64,000 nt of DNA from Amycolatopsis nivea. GTDB lineage: Bacteria; Actinomycetota; Actinomycetes; Mycobacteriales; Pseudonocardiaceae. Made by a program: the position numbers and the translations under genes. Positions 22,575 through 30,643 of the stretch are shown piece after piece; the stretch's first letter is position 1; every line of letters begins with the position of its first letter. Under the pieces are notes generated by a model that saw nothing but the letters and a program-made list of their open reading frames with translations, did no database searches and was not told where the DNA came from. The stretch is taken from assembly GCF_004522235.1 (NCBI RefSeq), contig NZ_SDLT01000043.1, positions 21,594 through 85,593 on the forward strand. The letters run 5' to 3'.

Positions 22575-22622
22575 GGGGGCAAGGCCCCGGGGCCTGTCAA
22601 CGCGGAAGCGAGGTGATGTGAC

Positions 22623-23300
22623 GTGGGCCATGCGGCGATCGCCAGTACGCTGCTCGACGTGTCCGCAGCCGAGGAGCCGGCCGGCCCGGTGAGCCGGCAG
22701 GAGCGCAAACAGCGCACCCGTCAGGCGCTGCTCGACGCGGCGCTCGACCTGCTCGCCGACCGGAGTTTCGCCAGCCTTTCGCTGCGCGAGGTCGCGAAGG
22801 GCGCGGGCATCGTGCCGACGGCGTTCTACCGGCATTTCTCGTCGATGGAGGAGTTGGGCGTCGCGCTGGTCGAGGAGACCACGCGCACGCTGCGCGGCCT
22901 GCTCCGCGGCGCGCGCACCGAGCAGAGCGGCTACGGCGGGATGATCCGGGCTTCGGTGCACACGCTGCACCGGCACGTCCGCGAGCACGAGGACCACTTC
23001 CGGTTCGTCACGCGCGAGCGTTACGCCGGCGCCGGCGCGGTGTCCCGGGCGATCGCGGTCGAGATGCGGATGTTCTCCAGCGACCTCGCCCTGGACCTGG
23101 CGCGCTTCGATCCGCTGCGCACCTGGCCCACCGAGGACCTGCACCTGCTCGCCGACCTCATCGTCACCGCGATGCTCGGCACGGTCGCCGAGCTGCTGGA
23201 AATCCGTCCCGGCGACACCGCCGCGGACGAGCGCACGTTGGCCGCGGCGGAAAAACGGCTCCGGATGATCCTGCTCGGGGTGCCGCACTGGCAGCCTTAG
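22623..23300 (+). CDS. TetR family repressor of the DesT/FabR type
   Basis: 225-residue cytoplasmic regulator. The helix-turn-helix segment SLREVAKGAGIVPTAFYRHF (about 57-76) followed by SSMEELGVALVEE is strikingly like FabR and DesT, which sense the ratio of saturated to unsaturated acyl-CoA. The divergent genes encode a desaturase and its reductase, exactly the DesT target set in Pseudomonas. GTG 22623 follows GAGGTG seven bases before it. Regulation of the desaturase in response to acyl-CoA is inferred from domain similarity, operator and context. Confidence 0.85.
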   Translation: MGHAAIASTLLDVSAAEEPAGPVSRQERKQRTRQALLDAALDLLADRSFASLSLREVAKGAGIVPTAFYRHFSSMEELGVALVEETTRTLRGLLRGARTEQSGYGGMIRASVHTLHRHVREHEDHFRFVTRERYAGAGAVSRAIAVEMRMFSSDLALDLARFDPLRTWPTEDLHLLADLIVTAMLGTVAELLEIRPGDTAADERTLAAAEKRLRMILLGVPHWQP

Positions 23301-23304
23301 CGGC

Positions 23305-23706
23305 ATGGCCTTCCTGCACCTGACCGCGATCATCGTCGACGACTACGACGAGGCGATCGCCTTCTTCGCCCGCGCGCTCGGCTTCGACCTGGTCGAGGAC
23401 TCGCCGTCGCTCACCAACGACGGCCGCCCCAAGCGGTGGGTGGTCGTCCGCCCGCCCGGCGGCGAAACCGGCATCCTGCTCGCTCAGGCCGACGGCGACC
23501 GGCAGTCCCGCGCGGTCGGCGACCAGCACGCCGGTCGCGTCGGGTTTTTCCTGCGGGTAGACGACTTCGCGGCCAGTTATGCGCGGATGCGGGACGCCGG
23601 GGTCGAGTTTCTCGGCGAACCGCGGACCGAGCCGTACGGCCAGGTCGTCGTGTTCCGCGACGTCGCGGGCAACCGCTGGGACCTGCTCGGACCGGCCGCT
23701 TCCTGA
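23305..23706 (+). CDS. VOC family (glyoxalase-like) protein
   Basis: 133-residue cytoplasmic VOC-domain protein. FLHLTAIIVDDYDEAIAFFARALGF at the N-terminus (first 20 residues define the family) and VVFRDVAGNRWDLLGP at the end are typical. Candidate metal ligands are His5 and a Glu/Asp near 112. The start lies 4 nt after the TetR stop, so it is probably translated from the same transcript. Its link to lipid control is not obvious; it may simply share the promoter. Confidence 0.85.
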   Translation: MAFLHLTAIIVDDYDEAIAFFARALGFDLVEDSPSLTNDGRPKRWVVVRPPGGETGILLAQADGDRQSRAVGDQHAGRVGFFLRVDDFAASYARMRDAGVEFLGEPRTEPYGQVVVFRDVAGNRWDLLGPAAS

Positions 23707-23751
23707 GCCTGTTCTACGATCCCGGGGTCCAGCAGATCGTGGAGGAACGCT

Positions 23752-24480
23752 ATGCCGAGCGGGTCGGAAGTCCGAGCCGAATTCACCGACCCAGTGCTCA
23801 ACCTGGCGTTCGACGAGGCACTGCTGCGCGAGGGGCCGACCGCGCCGGTGGTGTGGCTGTGGCGGAACCCGGTGTGCGTCGTCGTCGGCCGCGGGCAGCG
23901 AATCGCCCGCGAAGTCCGCGTGGACGAATGCGCCCGGGACGGCGTTCCCGTGCTGCGGCGGGCAAGCGGCGGCGGCACGGTGTTCCACGACCCGGGCAAC
24001 CTCAACGTGACGCTCGTGTTGCCCGGCCCCGCGCCGCGTCCGCTGGAAATGCTCGGCCTGGTGATGTCCGCCGCGGTGGAGAAACTCGGTCTGCCGGCCA
24101 GGATCGGCGACCGCGGGATCTTCGTCGGCGACGCGAAACTGTGCGGGTTCGCGGTGTTCCGGACCAAAGACGTGCTGCTGGCGCATTCGACGCTGCTGGT
24201 CGACACCGACGCCGCCCGCGTCGGCGCTTACCTCACCGGTCCGCCGCCGGACCCGAAGCCGCTGGATTCGCACCGGAGCAAGGTCGCGTCCCTGCTTGAC
24301 CACGGCGTGCGGCTGCCGCTGGCGGAAGTGGAAGACACCGTCCGCGCGGCCGCGGCGGGACTGCTCGGCCCGCTCCCGCCGCGCGAACCGACGGCGGGGG
24401 AGTTGGAGCGGCAGCGGGCATTGCTGTGGAGCCGCTACGAATACCCGGACTGGCACGCCGAGGGACGCCAGCGTTCGTAA
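23752..24480 (+). CDS. Lipoate-protein ligase A family (BPL/LplA fold)
   Basis: 242-residue cytoplasmic protein. The signature RRASGGGTVFHDPGNLN (about 64-80) and the catalytic-lysine region GDAKLCGFAVF near 124-134 match lipoate/octanoyl transferases of the LplA/LipM group. It may attach lipoate or octanoate to the E2 subunits of oxoacid dehydrogenases. The small C-terminal domain of E. coli LplA is absent, as in many actinobacterial members. ATG 23752 follows GGAGGAAC. It ends at a perfect 24-bp terminator. Confidence 0.85.
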   Translation: MPSGSEVRAEFTDPVLNLAFDEALLREGPTAPVVWLWRNPVCVVVGRGQRIAREVRVDECARDGVPVLRRASGGGTVFHDPGNLNVTLVLPGPAPRPLEMLGLVMSAAVEKLGLPARIGDRGIFVGDAKLCGFAVFRTKDVLLAHSTLLVDTDAARVGAYLTGPPPDPKPLDSHRSKVASLLDHGVRLPLAEVEDTVRAAAAGLLGPLPPREPTAGELERQRALLWSRYEYPDWHAEGRQRS

Positions 24481-24503
24481 TCGCTTTGCCCTGGGCGAAA
24501 GTG

Positions 24504-24552
24504 CGTGAGGGGAACCCTCAGGGAATCTGATTCCCTGAGGGTTCCCCTCACG
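24504..24552. terminator. Terminator hairpin of the GTGAGGGGAACCC family, copy 2 (perfect)
   Basis: 24504-24527 pairs exactly with 24529-24552, one base apart. It serves both convergent genes (lipoate ligase and the Lsr2-H1 hybrid, whose stop is 7 bp away). Confidence 0.85.
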
Positions 24553-24558
24553 GACGGA

Positions 24559-25299
24559 TCAGGTGGCGGAGGAGGAGAACAGCACCTGCGGCACCGCGCT
24601 GGCCGCACGGCGGCGCGGCTTGGCCGTTGCCGGAGCGGCGGTCTTCGCCGGGGCGGTCTTCGCGGGTGCGGAGACCTTGGCAGTGGCGGTCTTCGCGGGT
24701 GCCGGTGCCTTGGCGGACGCAGTCTTTGCAGCTGCGGGTGCCTTAGCGGACGCAGTCTTCGCAGCTGCGGGTGCCTTGGCAGTCGAAGTCTTGGCAGGTG
24801 CCTTGGCCGTCGCGGTCTTCGCCGTCGTCGCGGCGGGAGCCTTGACCGCGGCGGTCTTCGCCGACTTGGGCGCGGACTTGGTCGCCGCGGCGCTCGTCGA
24901 CTTCGCGGTGGTCTTCGTCGGCTTGGTCGCGGCGGTCTTGCGCGCAGTTCCGGTCGCGCCACCCGTTCGGGCAGTCTTCGCCGCGGTCTTCGCGGTAGCG
25001 GCGGCAGCGGTCTTCTTGCCAGCAACGGCTTTCCCGCCCTTGCCCGCCGCGGCGGCCTTCTCCGCTGCCGGCTTCGCCTCGGCCTTCTTCGCCCCGGCGA
25101 CGAGCCGCGGACGCAGCTTCCGCCCGCCCGTCCGGCGGCCTGCCTTGGCGTACCGCTCCAGCAACCGCCGGAGCGCGGCCGCGTTGCGGGCGCCGAGGTC
25201 GATGTCGTACTCGATGCCGTCCAGCGCGAACGCGACGGTCTCGGCCGCGCGTCCTCCGGTCAGGTCGTCCTGAGTGCGGACAGCAGTGTTCCTCGCCAT
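24559..25299 (-). CDS. Lsr2-like N-terminal domain fused to a histone H1-like Ala/Lys/Thr tail
   Basis: 246-residue basic protein, probably nucleoid-associated. Residues about 10-60 (DDLTGGRAAETVAFALDGIEYDI, then ALRRLLERYAKAGRRTGG; family core quoted in part) match the Lsr2 dimerisation/oligomerisation domain. The usual C-terminal DNA-binding domain of Lsr2 with its RGR clamp is missing. It is replaced by about 180 residues of AKTA, AKAPA and KSAPK repeats like eukaryotic H1, chlamydial Hc1 or the HupB tail, ending RRRAASAVPQVLFSSSAT. DNA repeats of 36 bp (24700-24780) underlie the tail. ATG 25299 follows GGGAGG. Non-specific DNA bridging and compaction is inferred. Confidence 0.85.
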   Translation of the reverse strand: MARNTAVRTQDDLTGGRAAETVAFALDGIEYDIDLGARNAAALRRLLERYAKAGRRTGGRKLRPRLVAGAKKAEAKPAAEKAAAAGKGGKAVAGKKTAAAATAKTAAKTARTGGATGTARKTAATKPTKTTAKSTSAAATKSAPKSAKTAAVKAPAATTAKTATAKAPAKTSTAKAPAAAKTASAKAPAAAKTASAKAPAPAKTATAKVSAPAKTAPAKTAAPATAKPRRRAASAVPQVLFSSSAT

Positions 25300-25444
25300 G
25301 GGAGCCTCCCGTGCTCGATCGTGGTCGTGCGTGCAACCGGCACGGCGACGACCCGGATTTCGCGGTGCCGCCGGTTTCTTGCAGCTCTCGTACGAGAATA
25401 CCGGCAGGCTTGCGCGAACCTGCGCGGTGGTGTGCGCTGGGGCA

Positions 25445-26839
25445 ATGGCAGCAGAGACTTTCGACGTGGTGGTCATCGGGGCGGGTCCGGTCGGGGAAGT
25501 GGCCGCCGAACGGGCCGCCAAGGGCGGGCTGAAGGTGGCCCTGGTCGAACACGAACGGTTCGGCGGGGAGTGTTCGTACTGGGCGTGCATCCCGAGCAAG
25601 GCGTTGCTGCGCCCGGGAAACCTGCTCGCCGCGGCCAAGCGGATGCCCGGGGTGCCGATCGGCGACGCGCTCGACGCGGGCAAGGTGCTCGCCCGCCGCG
25701 ACTGGTTCACCGGCAAGGGCGACGACTCCGGCCAGGTCGAATGGGCGCGCGGCGCGGGTATCGAACCGGTGCGCGGGTACGGCCGGATCAGCGGCGAACG
25801 CGAGGTCACGCTTGACGACGGCCGTGTTTTCGCCGCCCGGCACGCGGTGATCGTGTGCACCGGCAGCGTCCCGCGCACGCCGCGGATTCCGGGTCTGGAC
25901 ACCATCAAGCCGTGGGGTTCGCGGGAAGCGACGTCGGCGACCGAGGTGCCCGGACGGCTCGGCGTGCTCGGCGGCGGCGTGGTCGGCGTCGAGATGGCGC
26001 AGGCGTGGGCCCGGCTCGGCGCGCAGGTCGACCTCGTGATCACCGGCGAGCGCCCGCTGCCCCGGCTGCCGGAGTTCGCCGGAGACCTGGTCCTGGACGG
26101 ATTGCGCGAGGCGGGCGTCCGCGTGCACGCGAATTCGGGCCTGAGCGAAGTGTCCAGTGTGGACGGTGGAACCCGGCTGAAGCTCTCCGACGGCGGGGAG
26201 ATCGTCGTGGACGAACTCCTGGTCGCCACCGGCCGCGCGCCCGCGACCAGCACAATCGGGCTGGACGTCCTCGGTCTGCCCACCGACGGCCCGCTCCAGG
26301 TGGACGAAAGCGGCCGAGCGTCCGCTGTGGAGGGTGGCTGGCTGTACGGCGCGGGCGACGTCACCGGCCGCGCTTTGCTGACCCACCAGGGAAAATACGC
26401 CGCTCGCGTCGTCGGGGACTCGGTCGCCGCCCGCGCCCGCGGCGAGGAGATCTCGACCGAACCGTGGAGCCGCTACAGCGCGACCGCCGATCATCACGCG
26501 GTGCCGCAAGTGGTGTTCACCGACCCGGAAGTGACGTCAGTCGGCCTGACCGAGGCGCGCGACGGATCTGCCGACCGAGTGGTGGACATCGACATCGCGG
26601 TCGCCGGTTCGTCCTTGCACGCCGACGGGTACCAGGGCAAAGCGCGCATGGTCGTCGACACCGAACGCGGTGTCGTGCTGGGTGTCACGTTCGTCGGGCA
26701 GGACGTGGCGGAACTGCTGCATTCGGCGACCATCGCGGTCGTCGGCGAAGTGCCGCTGGACCGGTTGTGGCACGCGGTCCCCGCGTTCCCGACGATCAGC
26801 GAGGTGTGGCTGCGGCTGCTGGAGGCTTACGGGCTCTGA
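25445..26839 (+). CDS. Pyridine nucleotide-disulfide oxidoreductase (Lpd/mercuric reductase-like)
   Basis: 464-residue FAD flavoprotein. FAD fold VVVIGAGPVGEVAAERAAKG is at 8-27. Redox-active pair Cys43 and Cys48 lies in GGECSYWACIPSK, the NAD(P) fold GVLGGGVVGVEMA is near 175, and YGAGDVTG is near 300. The dimerisation domain ends in HAVPAFPTISEVWLRLLE, where the catalytic His of lipoamide dehydrogenases (HPT) is replaced by Phe, so canonical lipoamide dehydrogenase activity is doubtful; quinone or other disulfide reduction as in mycobacterial LpdA-like proteins is more likely. The start ATG 25445 has no clear ribosome site. It is divergent from the Lsr2-like gene. Confidence 0.88.
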   Translation: MAAETFDVVVIGAGPVGEVAAERAAKGGLKVALVEHERFGGECSYWACIPSKALLRPGNLLAAAKRMPGVPIGDALDAGKVLARRDWFTGKGDDSGQVEWARGAGIEPVRGYGRISGEREVTLDDGRVFAARHAVIVCTGSVPRTPRIPGLDTIKPWGSREATSATEVPGRLGVLGGGVVGVEMAQAWARLGAQVDLVITGERPLPRLPEFAGDLVLDGLREAGVRVHANSGLSEVSSVDGGTRLKLSDGGEIVVDELLVATGRAPATSTIGLDVLGLPTDGPLQVDESGRASAVEGGWLYGAGDVTGRALLTHQGKYAARVVGDSVAARARGEEISTEPWSRYSATADHHAVPQVVFTDPEVTSVGLTEARDGSADRVVDIDIAVAGSSLHADGYQGKARMVVDTERGVVLGVTFVGQDVAELLHSATIAVVGEVPLDRLWHAVPAFPTISEVWLRLLEAYGL

Positions 26840-26856
26840 ATGTCGGTGCGGTCCGG

Positions 26857-26862
26857 TAGCGT
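26857..26862 (+). promoter_or_regulatory. -10 box TAGCGT of a leaderless gene
   Basis: TAGCGT ends 6 nt before ATG 26869; no ribosome-binding site precedes it. Confidence 0.55.
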
Positions 26863-26868
26863 CGGGGC

Positions 26869-27438
26869 ATGACCAGTGCCCCCGTTCCCGGCCGGCGTGA
26901 ACGCAAAAAGGCGGCGACCCGCCAGGCGCTGGCCGACGCTGCCCTGCGGATGTTCCTGGAGCGGGGCTACGACCAGGTGACCGTGCGCGAGATCGCCGAT
27001 GCCGCCGACGTGTCCACCACCACGCTGATGAAGCACTTCCCGACGAAGGAAGCGCTCGTGTTCGACCGGGAGCCCGAGGTGGACGAGGCGCTGGTCTCGG
27101 CTGTCCGCGACCGGCCGGAGGGCACGTCGGTGCTGGAGGCGCTCCGCGCGCACATCCACGTGCGGGCGACCTCCGGCATCCGCGCGGAAGCCGAACCACT
27201 GCTGCGGCTGGTGCGGGAGACGCCCGCGCTTTCCGAGTACTGGCACAAGATGTGGATGGGGCACGAGCACACGCTGAGCCGCGTGATCGCCGCGGAAACC
27301 GATGCGCCGGAGGACGACCCGCGGTGCGCGGTGCTGGCTCATTTCGCACTGGAGACGGCCTCGCTGGCCGACCGTTCGGACGACCCGCCGCGGGTCGTCG
27401 ACGTGGCGTTCGACCTGCTGGAGAACGGGTGGCAGTGA
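26869..27438 (+). CDS. TetR family transcriptional regulator
   Basis: 189-residue cytoplasmic regulator with a helix-turn-helix at about 38-57 (TVREIADAADVSTTTLMKHF) and a C-terminal ligand domain. It lies 29 bp after the disulfide oxidoreductase but appears to have its own leaderless promoter, so the target is uncertain. The stop codon TGA sits inside the first unit of a 38-bp tandem repeat, so loss or gain of units would begin at the very 3' end of this gene. Confidence 0.88.
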   Translation: MTSAPVPGRRERKKAATRQALADAALRMFLERGYDQVTVREIADAADVSTTTLMKHFPTKEALVFDREPEVDEALVSAVRDRPEGTSVLEALRAHIHVRATSGIRAEAEPLLRLVRETPALSEYWHKMWMGHEHTLSRVIAAETDAPEDDPRCAVLAHFALETASLADRSDDPPRVVDVAFDLLENGWQ

Positions 27439-27662
27439 GTTGTTCGCGCGGTGCTGCGGTGGCGGTGGGTTGGTGAGCTGTTGGCTCGGTGCTGTGGTGG
27501 CTGTTGGTTGGTGAGCTGTTGGCTCGGTGCTGTGGTGGCTGTTGGTTGGTGAGTTGTTCGCGCGGTGCTGCCGTGGCGGTCGGTTGGTGAGTTGTTGGCT
27601 CGGTGCTGTGGTGGCGGTCGGTTGGTGAGCTGTTAGCTCGGTGCTGCAGCGGAGATCGGTTG
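27435..27662 (+). repeat. 38-bp tandem repeat, six units
   Basis: Units begin with GTGAG at 27435, 27473, 27511, 27549, 27587 and 27625, exactly 38 bp apart. Consensus features are GTGAG(C/T)TGTT, then GGCTCGGTGCTG or CGCGCGGTGCTG, then GTTGGTTG. Units 2 and 3 are identical in long stretches. The first overlaps the tetR stop. The array fills most of the 27439-27762 gap; the remaining 100 bp show nothing recognisable. Confidence 0.85.
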
Positions 27663-27762
27663 CTGCGCCGTTCGCCGGGTGCCACGGCGGCGGGCGATTG
27701 CTGGGGCATTCCCTCAGGCCAGAAGTGGTGAACTGAACCCGGTCGGCCGCTGAGCTGTTCCC

Positions 27763-30375
27763 TCAGGACGGCAGCTGCAAGTCGAGCGCGCCTTTCGCCG
27801 CGCGGGCGAGGCCGGGATCGTCCGGAGTGGACGGTCCGGGCTGCCAGACCGCCTGCACGATCCGGACGCCCTTCCCGTCGATCTTGCTGGCGTAGGCGGC
27901 GCCGTCGAACTGCGGCGGCCCCGAAGGCCACTTGCCGGTTTCCGTGGCGACGTCCAGGATCCCGCCGCCGCCCGGGTTGTCGGCGATCTGCTTGAGATGA
28001 TCGGCCTGCCCGGCATCGGAAAATTCGACCACCGCGACGGTCACCGCGGCCGGCCGGCCGTCCACGAGCGCCGTGTAGCTCGCCCGGCGGACCGCGGAGC
28101 AGCTGGTTTGCTGGAGGCTCGCCTGGACGTCCCCGAACGCGTGCGAGGCGCACTTCTGGTCGGCGCTGCTCGCACGGGGTTCGAAGGTGAGAGTCGGGGC
28201 CGGCGGGGCGCTCGACTGGACGCTGCTAGGCGCGGGACTTGGAACGCTGCTCGGCGGCGCACTGCTGACGGGCGCGGCGGCGGTGTCGTCACCGCCGCTG
28301 GTCGCCACGACGATCGCCGACACCACCAAGACGACCAGCAAGACGATCGCCGCGATCGGCACCCACTTGACAGTCCGGGAGCCCGGTTTCCCAGGCCCGG
28401 CAGGGGAGTTCGGCCCAGCCGGGGAGTTCGGCCCGGCTCCGGCACCGGTTCCCGCGGCGGTTGTCGCTGCTCCTGCCCCGGTGCCGGTCCCCGCGGAGGT
28501 TGCCGCAGCTCCCGCCCCGGCCACGGTTCCCGCGGGGGTTGTCGCTGCTCCTGCCCCGGCCGCCCCGGCACGGTTTCCCGCGGGAGTTGTCGCAGCGCCC
28601 GCCCCGGTTGCCCCAGCGCCGGTTCCTGGCGTGGCGGTTGCGGCTGAGCTTGCCCCAGTACCGGGTCCGGCCATGACGGTTGCCTCAGGTCCTGCCCCTG
28701 CTGTCCCGGTGCCGGTTCCTGGCGTGGCGGTCGCGCGTGTTCCGGCAGCGGAGGGTGCACCTGCTCCAGCTCGGGCTGCCCCAGGCGCAGGTCCTGCCGC
28801 AGCGGTTGTTCCGGTTCCGGGACTGACTGCCTTCGATCCGGTACCGGGGCTGGCGGCCGAGCTTGCGGAGGGAGCCGGTCGCGGGGGTTGGGGCGGACTG
28901 CTCGGCACGACTGGCGGAACGGCACCGCGCGGACGTCCGGCAGGCTGCGGCTTCGCCGGGGACGGCATCTTCTCGGTCGGCGCCTCAGGCGGGTCCGCGG
29001 ACTCGGTAGGCGCTTCGGAAAGCGACTCCAGTTCGATCGACGGAATCTCCGGACGAGGCGGCCGTACCGCGATGATCTTCGGCCTCGGCACCGGCGGAGT
29101 GACGGACTTCGGTGCGGCGGAAGGGTTGCTGGGGGAAGCAGCAGCCTTCGGCGTCGCGGTGCCTGCGGATCCCGACGTCGGGGCACCGGGGAAGACGGGA
29201 AGCCCTCGGACATCACCGGCACCGGCTGGAGTTTGCGGCCTCGCAGTGCCGCCGGGGACGGCCTCCGCGGTGGATGGAGCGGTACCGGGAGCGACAGCGT
29301 TCGATCCGGCAGCACCGGAAGGTGTGGTACCGGGAGCGAGAGCGTTCGATCCGGCAGCACCGGAAGGTGTTGTGCCGGGAGCGACGGTGTTCGATCCAGC
29401 GGCACTGGACGGGGTTGCGCCGGACCCGACAGCAACGGCCCGAGCCGAGTCTGGAGCGGAGTTTCCCGGGCCTGGCGAGCCGGAACCGGCGACGGCCCCA
29501 GCAGGATCGGGCTTGGCGGCGGTTCCAGCAGGGCCGGATGTCGCCGCGGTGGCCGCAGCAGCTCCGAGCCCTGCGGCCGCAGTCCCAGCGGATACCCCCG
29601 TTCCGACTGCGGAACCGGGGTTCGCGGCGGCAGTGCCATTGCTCGCCGGGCCAGTGTTGACTGCGCTCGCGGCAGGAGCCGAACCAGCCGAACCAGCGCC
29701 AGCCACCCCGGCAGCCGCAGCACCAGAACCAGCCGAACCCGCAGGAGACCGGGGCCCAGGAGGAACCGGAACGTCGTCCGCGAACCGGACGAAACCTTCC
29801 CCGCGCAGGACCTCGTCCGAAAGCTCCGGCGCGTCCGGCGCCAGCGCCGCGATCAACGCGCGGGCCTGGTCCACTGATCGCGGATGCCGTGCCGTGGCGA
29901 GGGAGACCGTCGCTGCCAGCATGGTCGTCGGCGTCGGGTGCAGGACGCGGACCGGGCCCGCGAGGTCGCCGGGGGGCTGGTCGACCGTCTCGACGTACGG
30001 GCCGACCGCCACGATCGTGCCGACCGGGCCTCCGCCTAGTTCCGCGATGCGGCGCTCGCATTCCTGGGACAGGTCGAGAGCTTCGGTGGCGGGGTTGACG
30101 TCGTCGCCGTGGACCAGGGGCCAGCCGTCCGCTTTCCACGGGCCGCTCAGCGGGGCTTCGAGGCGCAGGGCCGGGTCGGGCAGGTCGACGCCGATCACGA
30201 CGAGCACGCCCGCGGGCAGCACCACGACCGCCTCGACCGAACGGTCTCCGGTCGGGCGGGCGCCGACGAGCGCTACGCCGCCGATCACCGTGCTCCCCCG
30301 GCCGAGGGAGGCCAGTGCGGCCCGCACGTCTTCCGCGACGCGCGAGGGCTGCTGCCCGAGACGGACCAGTCGCAC
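27763..30375 (-). CDS. Large single-pass membrane protein with Ala/Gly/Pro/Thr-rich linker
   Basis: 870 residues. A folded N-terminal domain (about 1-205) contains an AVVVLPAGVLVVIG core that weakly recalls NERD-type domains (uncertain). A roughly 470-residue low-complexity cytoplasmic linker follows, with tandem SGAAGSN-VAPGTTP and GAGAATTPAG repeats. One membrane segment (WVPIAAIVLLVVLVVSAIVVA, about 705-725) precedes an extracytoplasmic domain with two Cys (KCASHAFGDV and QTSCSAV) and a compact alpha/beta pattern. GTG 30375 follows ACAGGAGAA. The layout recalls PknB-type or secretion-linked sensors but no kinase is present. Function unknown. Confidence 0.8.
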   Translation of the reverse strand: MRLVRLGQQPSRVAEDVRAALASLGRGSTVIGGVALVGARPTGDRSVEAVVVLPAGVLVVIGVDLPDPALRLEAPLSGPWKADGWPLVHGDDVNPATEALDLSQECERRIAELGGGPVGTIVAVGPYVETVDQPPGDLAGPVRVLHPTPTTMLAATVSLATARHPRSVDQARALIAALAPDAPELSDEVLRGEGFVRFADDVPVPPGPRSPAGSAGSGAAAAGVAGAGSAGSAPAASAVNTGPASNGTAAANPGSAVGTGVSAGTAAAGLGAAAATAATSGPAGTAAKPDPAGAVAGSGSPGPGNSAPDSARAVAVGSGATPSSAAGSNTVAPGTTPSGAAGSNALAPGTTPSGAAGSNAVAPGTAPSTAEAVPGGTARPQTPAGAGDVRGLPVFPGAPTSGSAGTATPKAAASPSNPSAAPKSVTPPVPRPKIIAVRPPRPEIPSIELESLSEAPTESADPPEAPTEKMPSPAKPQPAGRPRGAVPPVVPSSPPQPPRPAPSASSAASPGTGSKAVSPGTGTTAAAGPAPGAARAGAGAPSAAGTRATATPGTGTGTAGAGPEATVMAGPGTGASSAATATPGTGAGATGAGAATTPAGNRAGAAGAGAATTPAGTVAGAGAAATSAGTGTGAGAATTAAGTGAGAGPNSPAGPNSPAGPGKPGSRTVKWVPIAAIVLLVVLVVSAIVVATSGGDDTAAAPVSSAPPSSVPSPAPSSVQSSAPPAPTLTFEPRASSADQKCASHAFGDVQASLQQTSCSAVRRASYTALVDGRPAAVTVAVVEFSDAGQADHLKQIADNPGGGGILDVATETGKWPSGPPQFDGAAYASKIDGKGVRIVQAVWQPGPSTPDDPGLARAAKGALDLQLPS

Positions 30376-30414
30376 CGAAATTCTCCTGTCGAATCCGCAG
30401 CGTTTCCGGTGCAC

Positions 30415-30426
30415 CACGCTAGCGTG
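30415..30426. promoter_or_regulatory. Palindrome CACGCTAGCGTG with -10-like TAGCGT on both strands
   Basis: Perfect 12-bp palindrome 40 bp upstream of the 870-aa protein gene. It gives a TAGCGT hexamer on each strand, so it could be a divergent promoter core. The remaining 30376-30643 region shows no other clear element. Confidence 0.35.
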
Positions 30427-30643
30427 CCGGGCCGCCGGAACCGTGCTTCGCGCCCTCGCGTCGGCGTGGCTCACCACAATGGGTCGTCCGCTGCGACTTG
30501 TGGTGTTCATGTGGCCAAACGGCACGGTTGGGGTGCAGAATGTGCTACACAGGTCGGGAACTGCCGTGGAGGCTACGCAACCTGCGCAGGGTTCGAGAGG
30601 TCGTAGGGGAAGACGTCCCTCGTCGAACAAGCGGAGGTCAGCA

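Noticed and set aside
27435..27662. Regular repeats considered as a CRISPR array
   Set aside because: Units are contiguous with no unique spacers and no cas gene is present.
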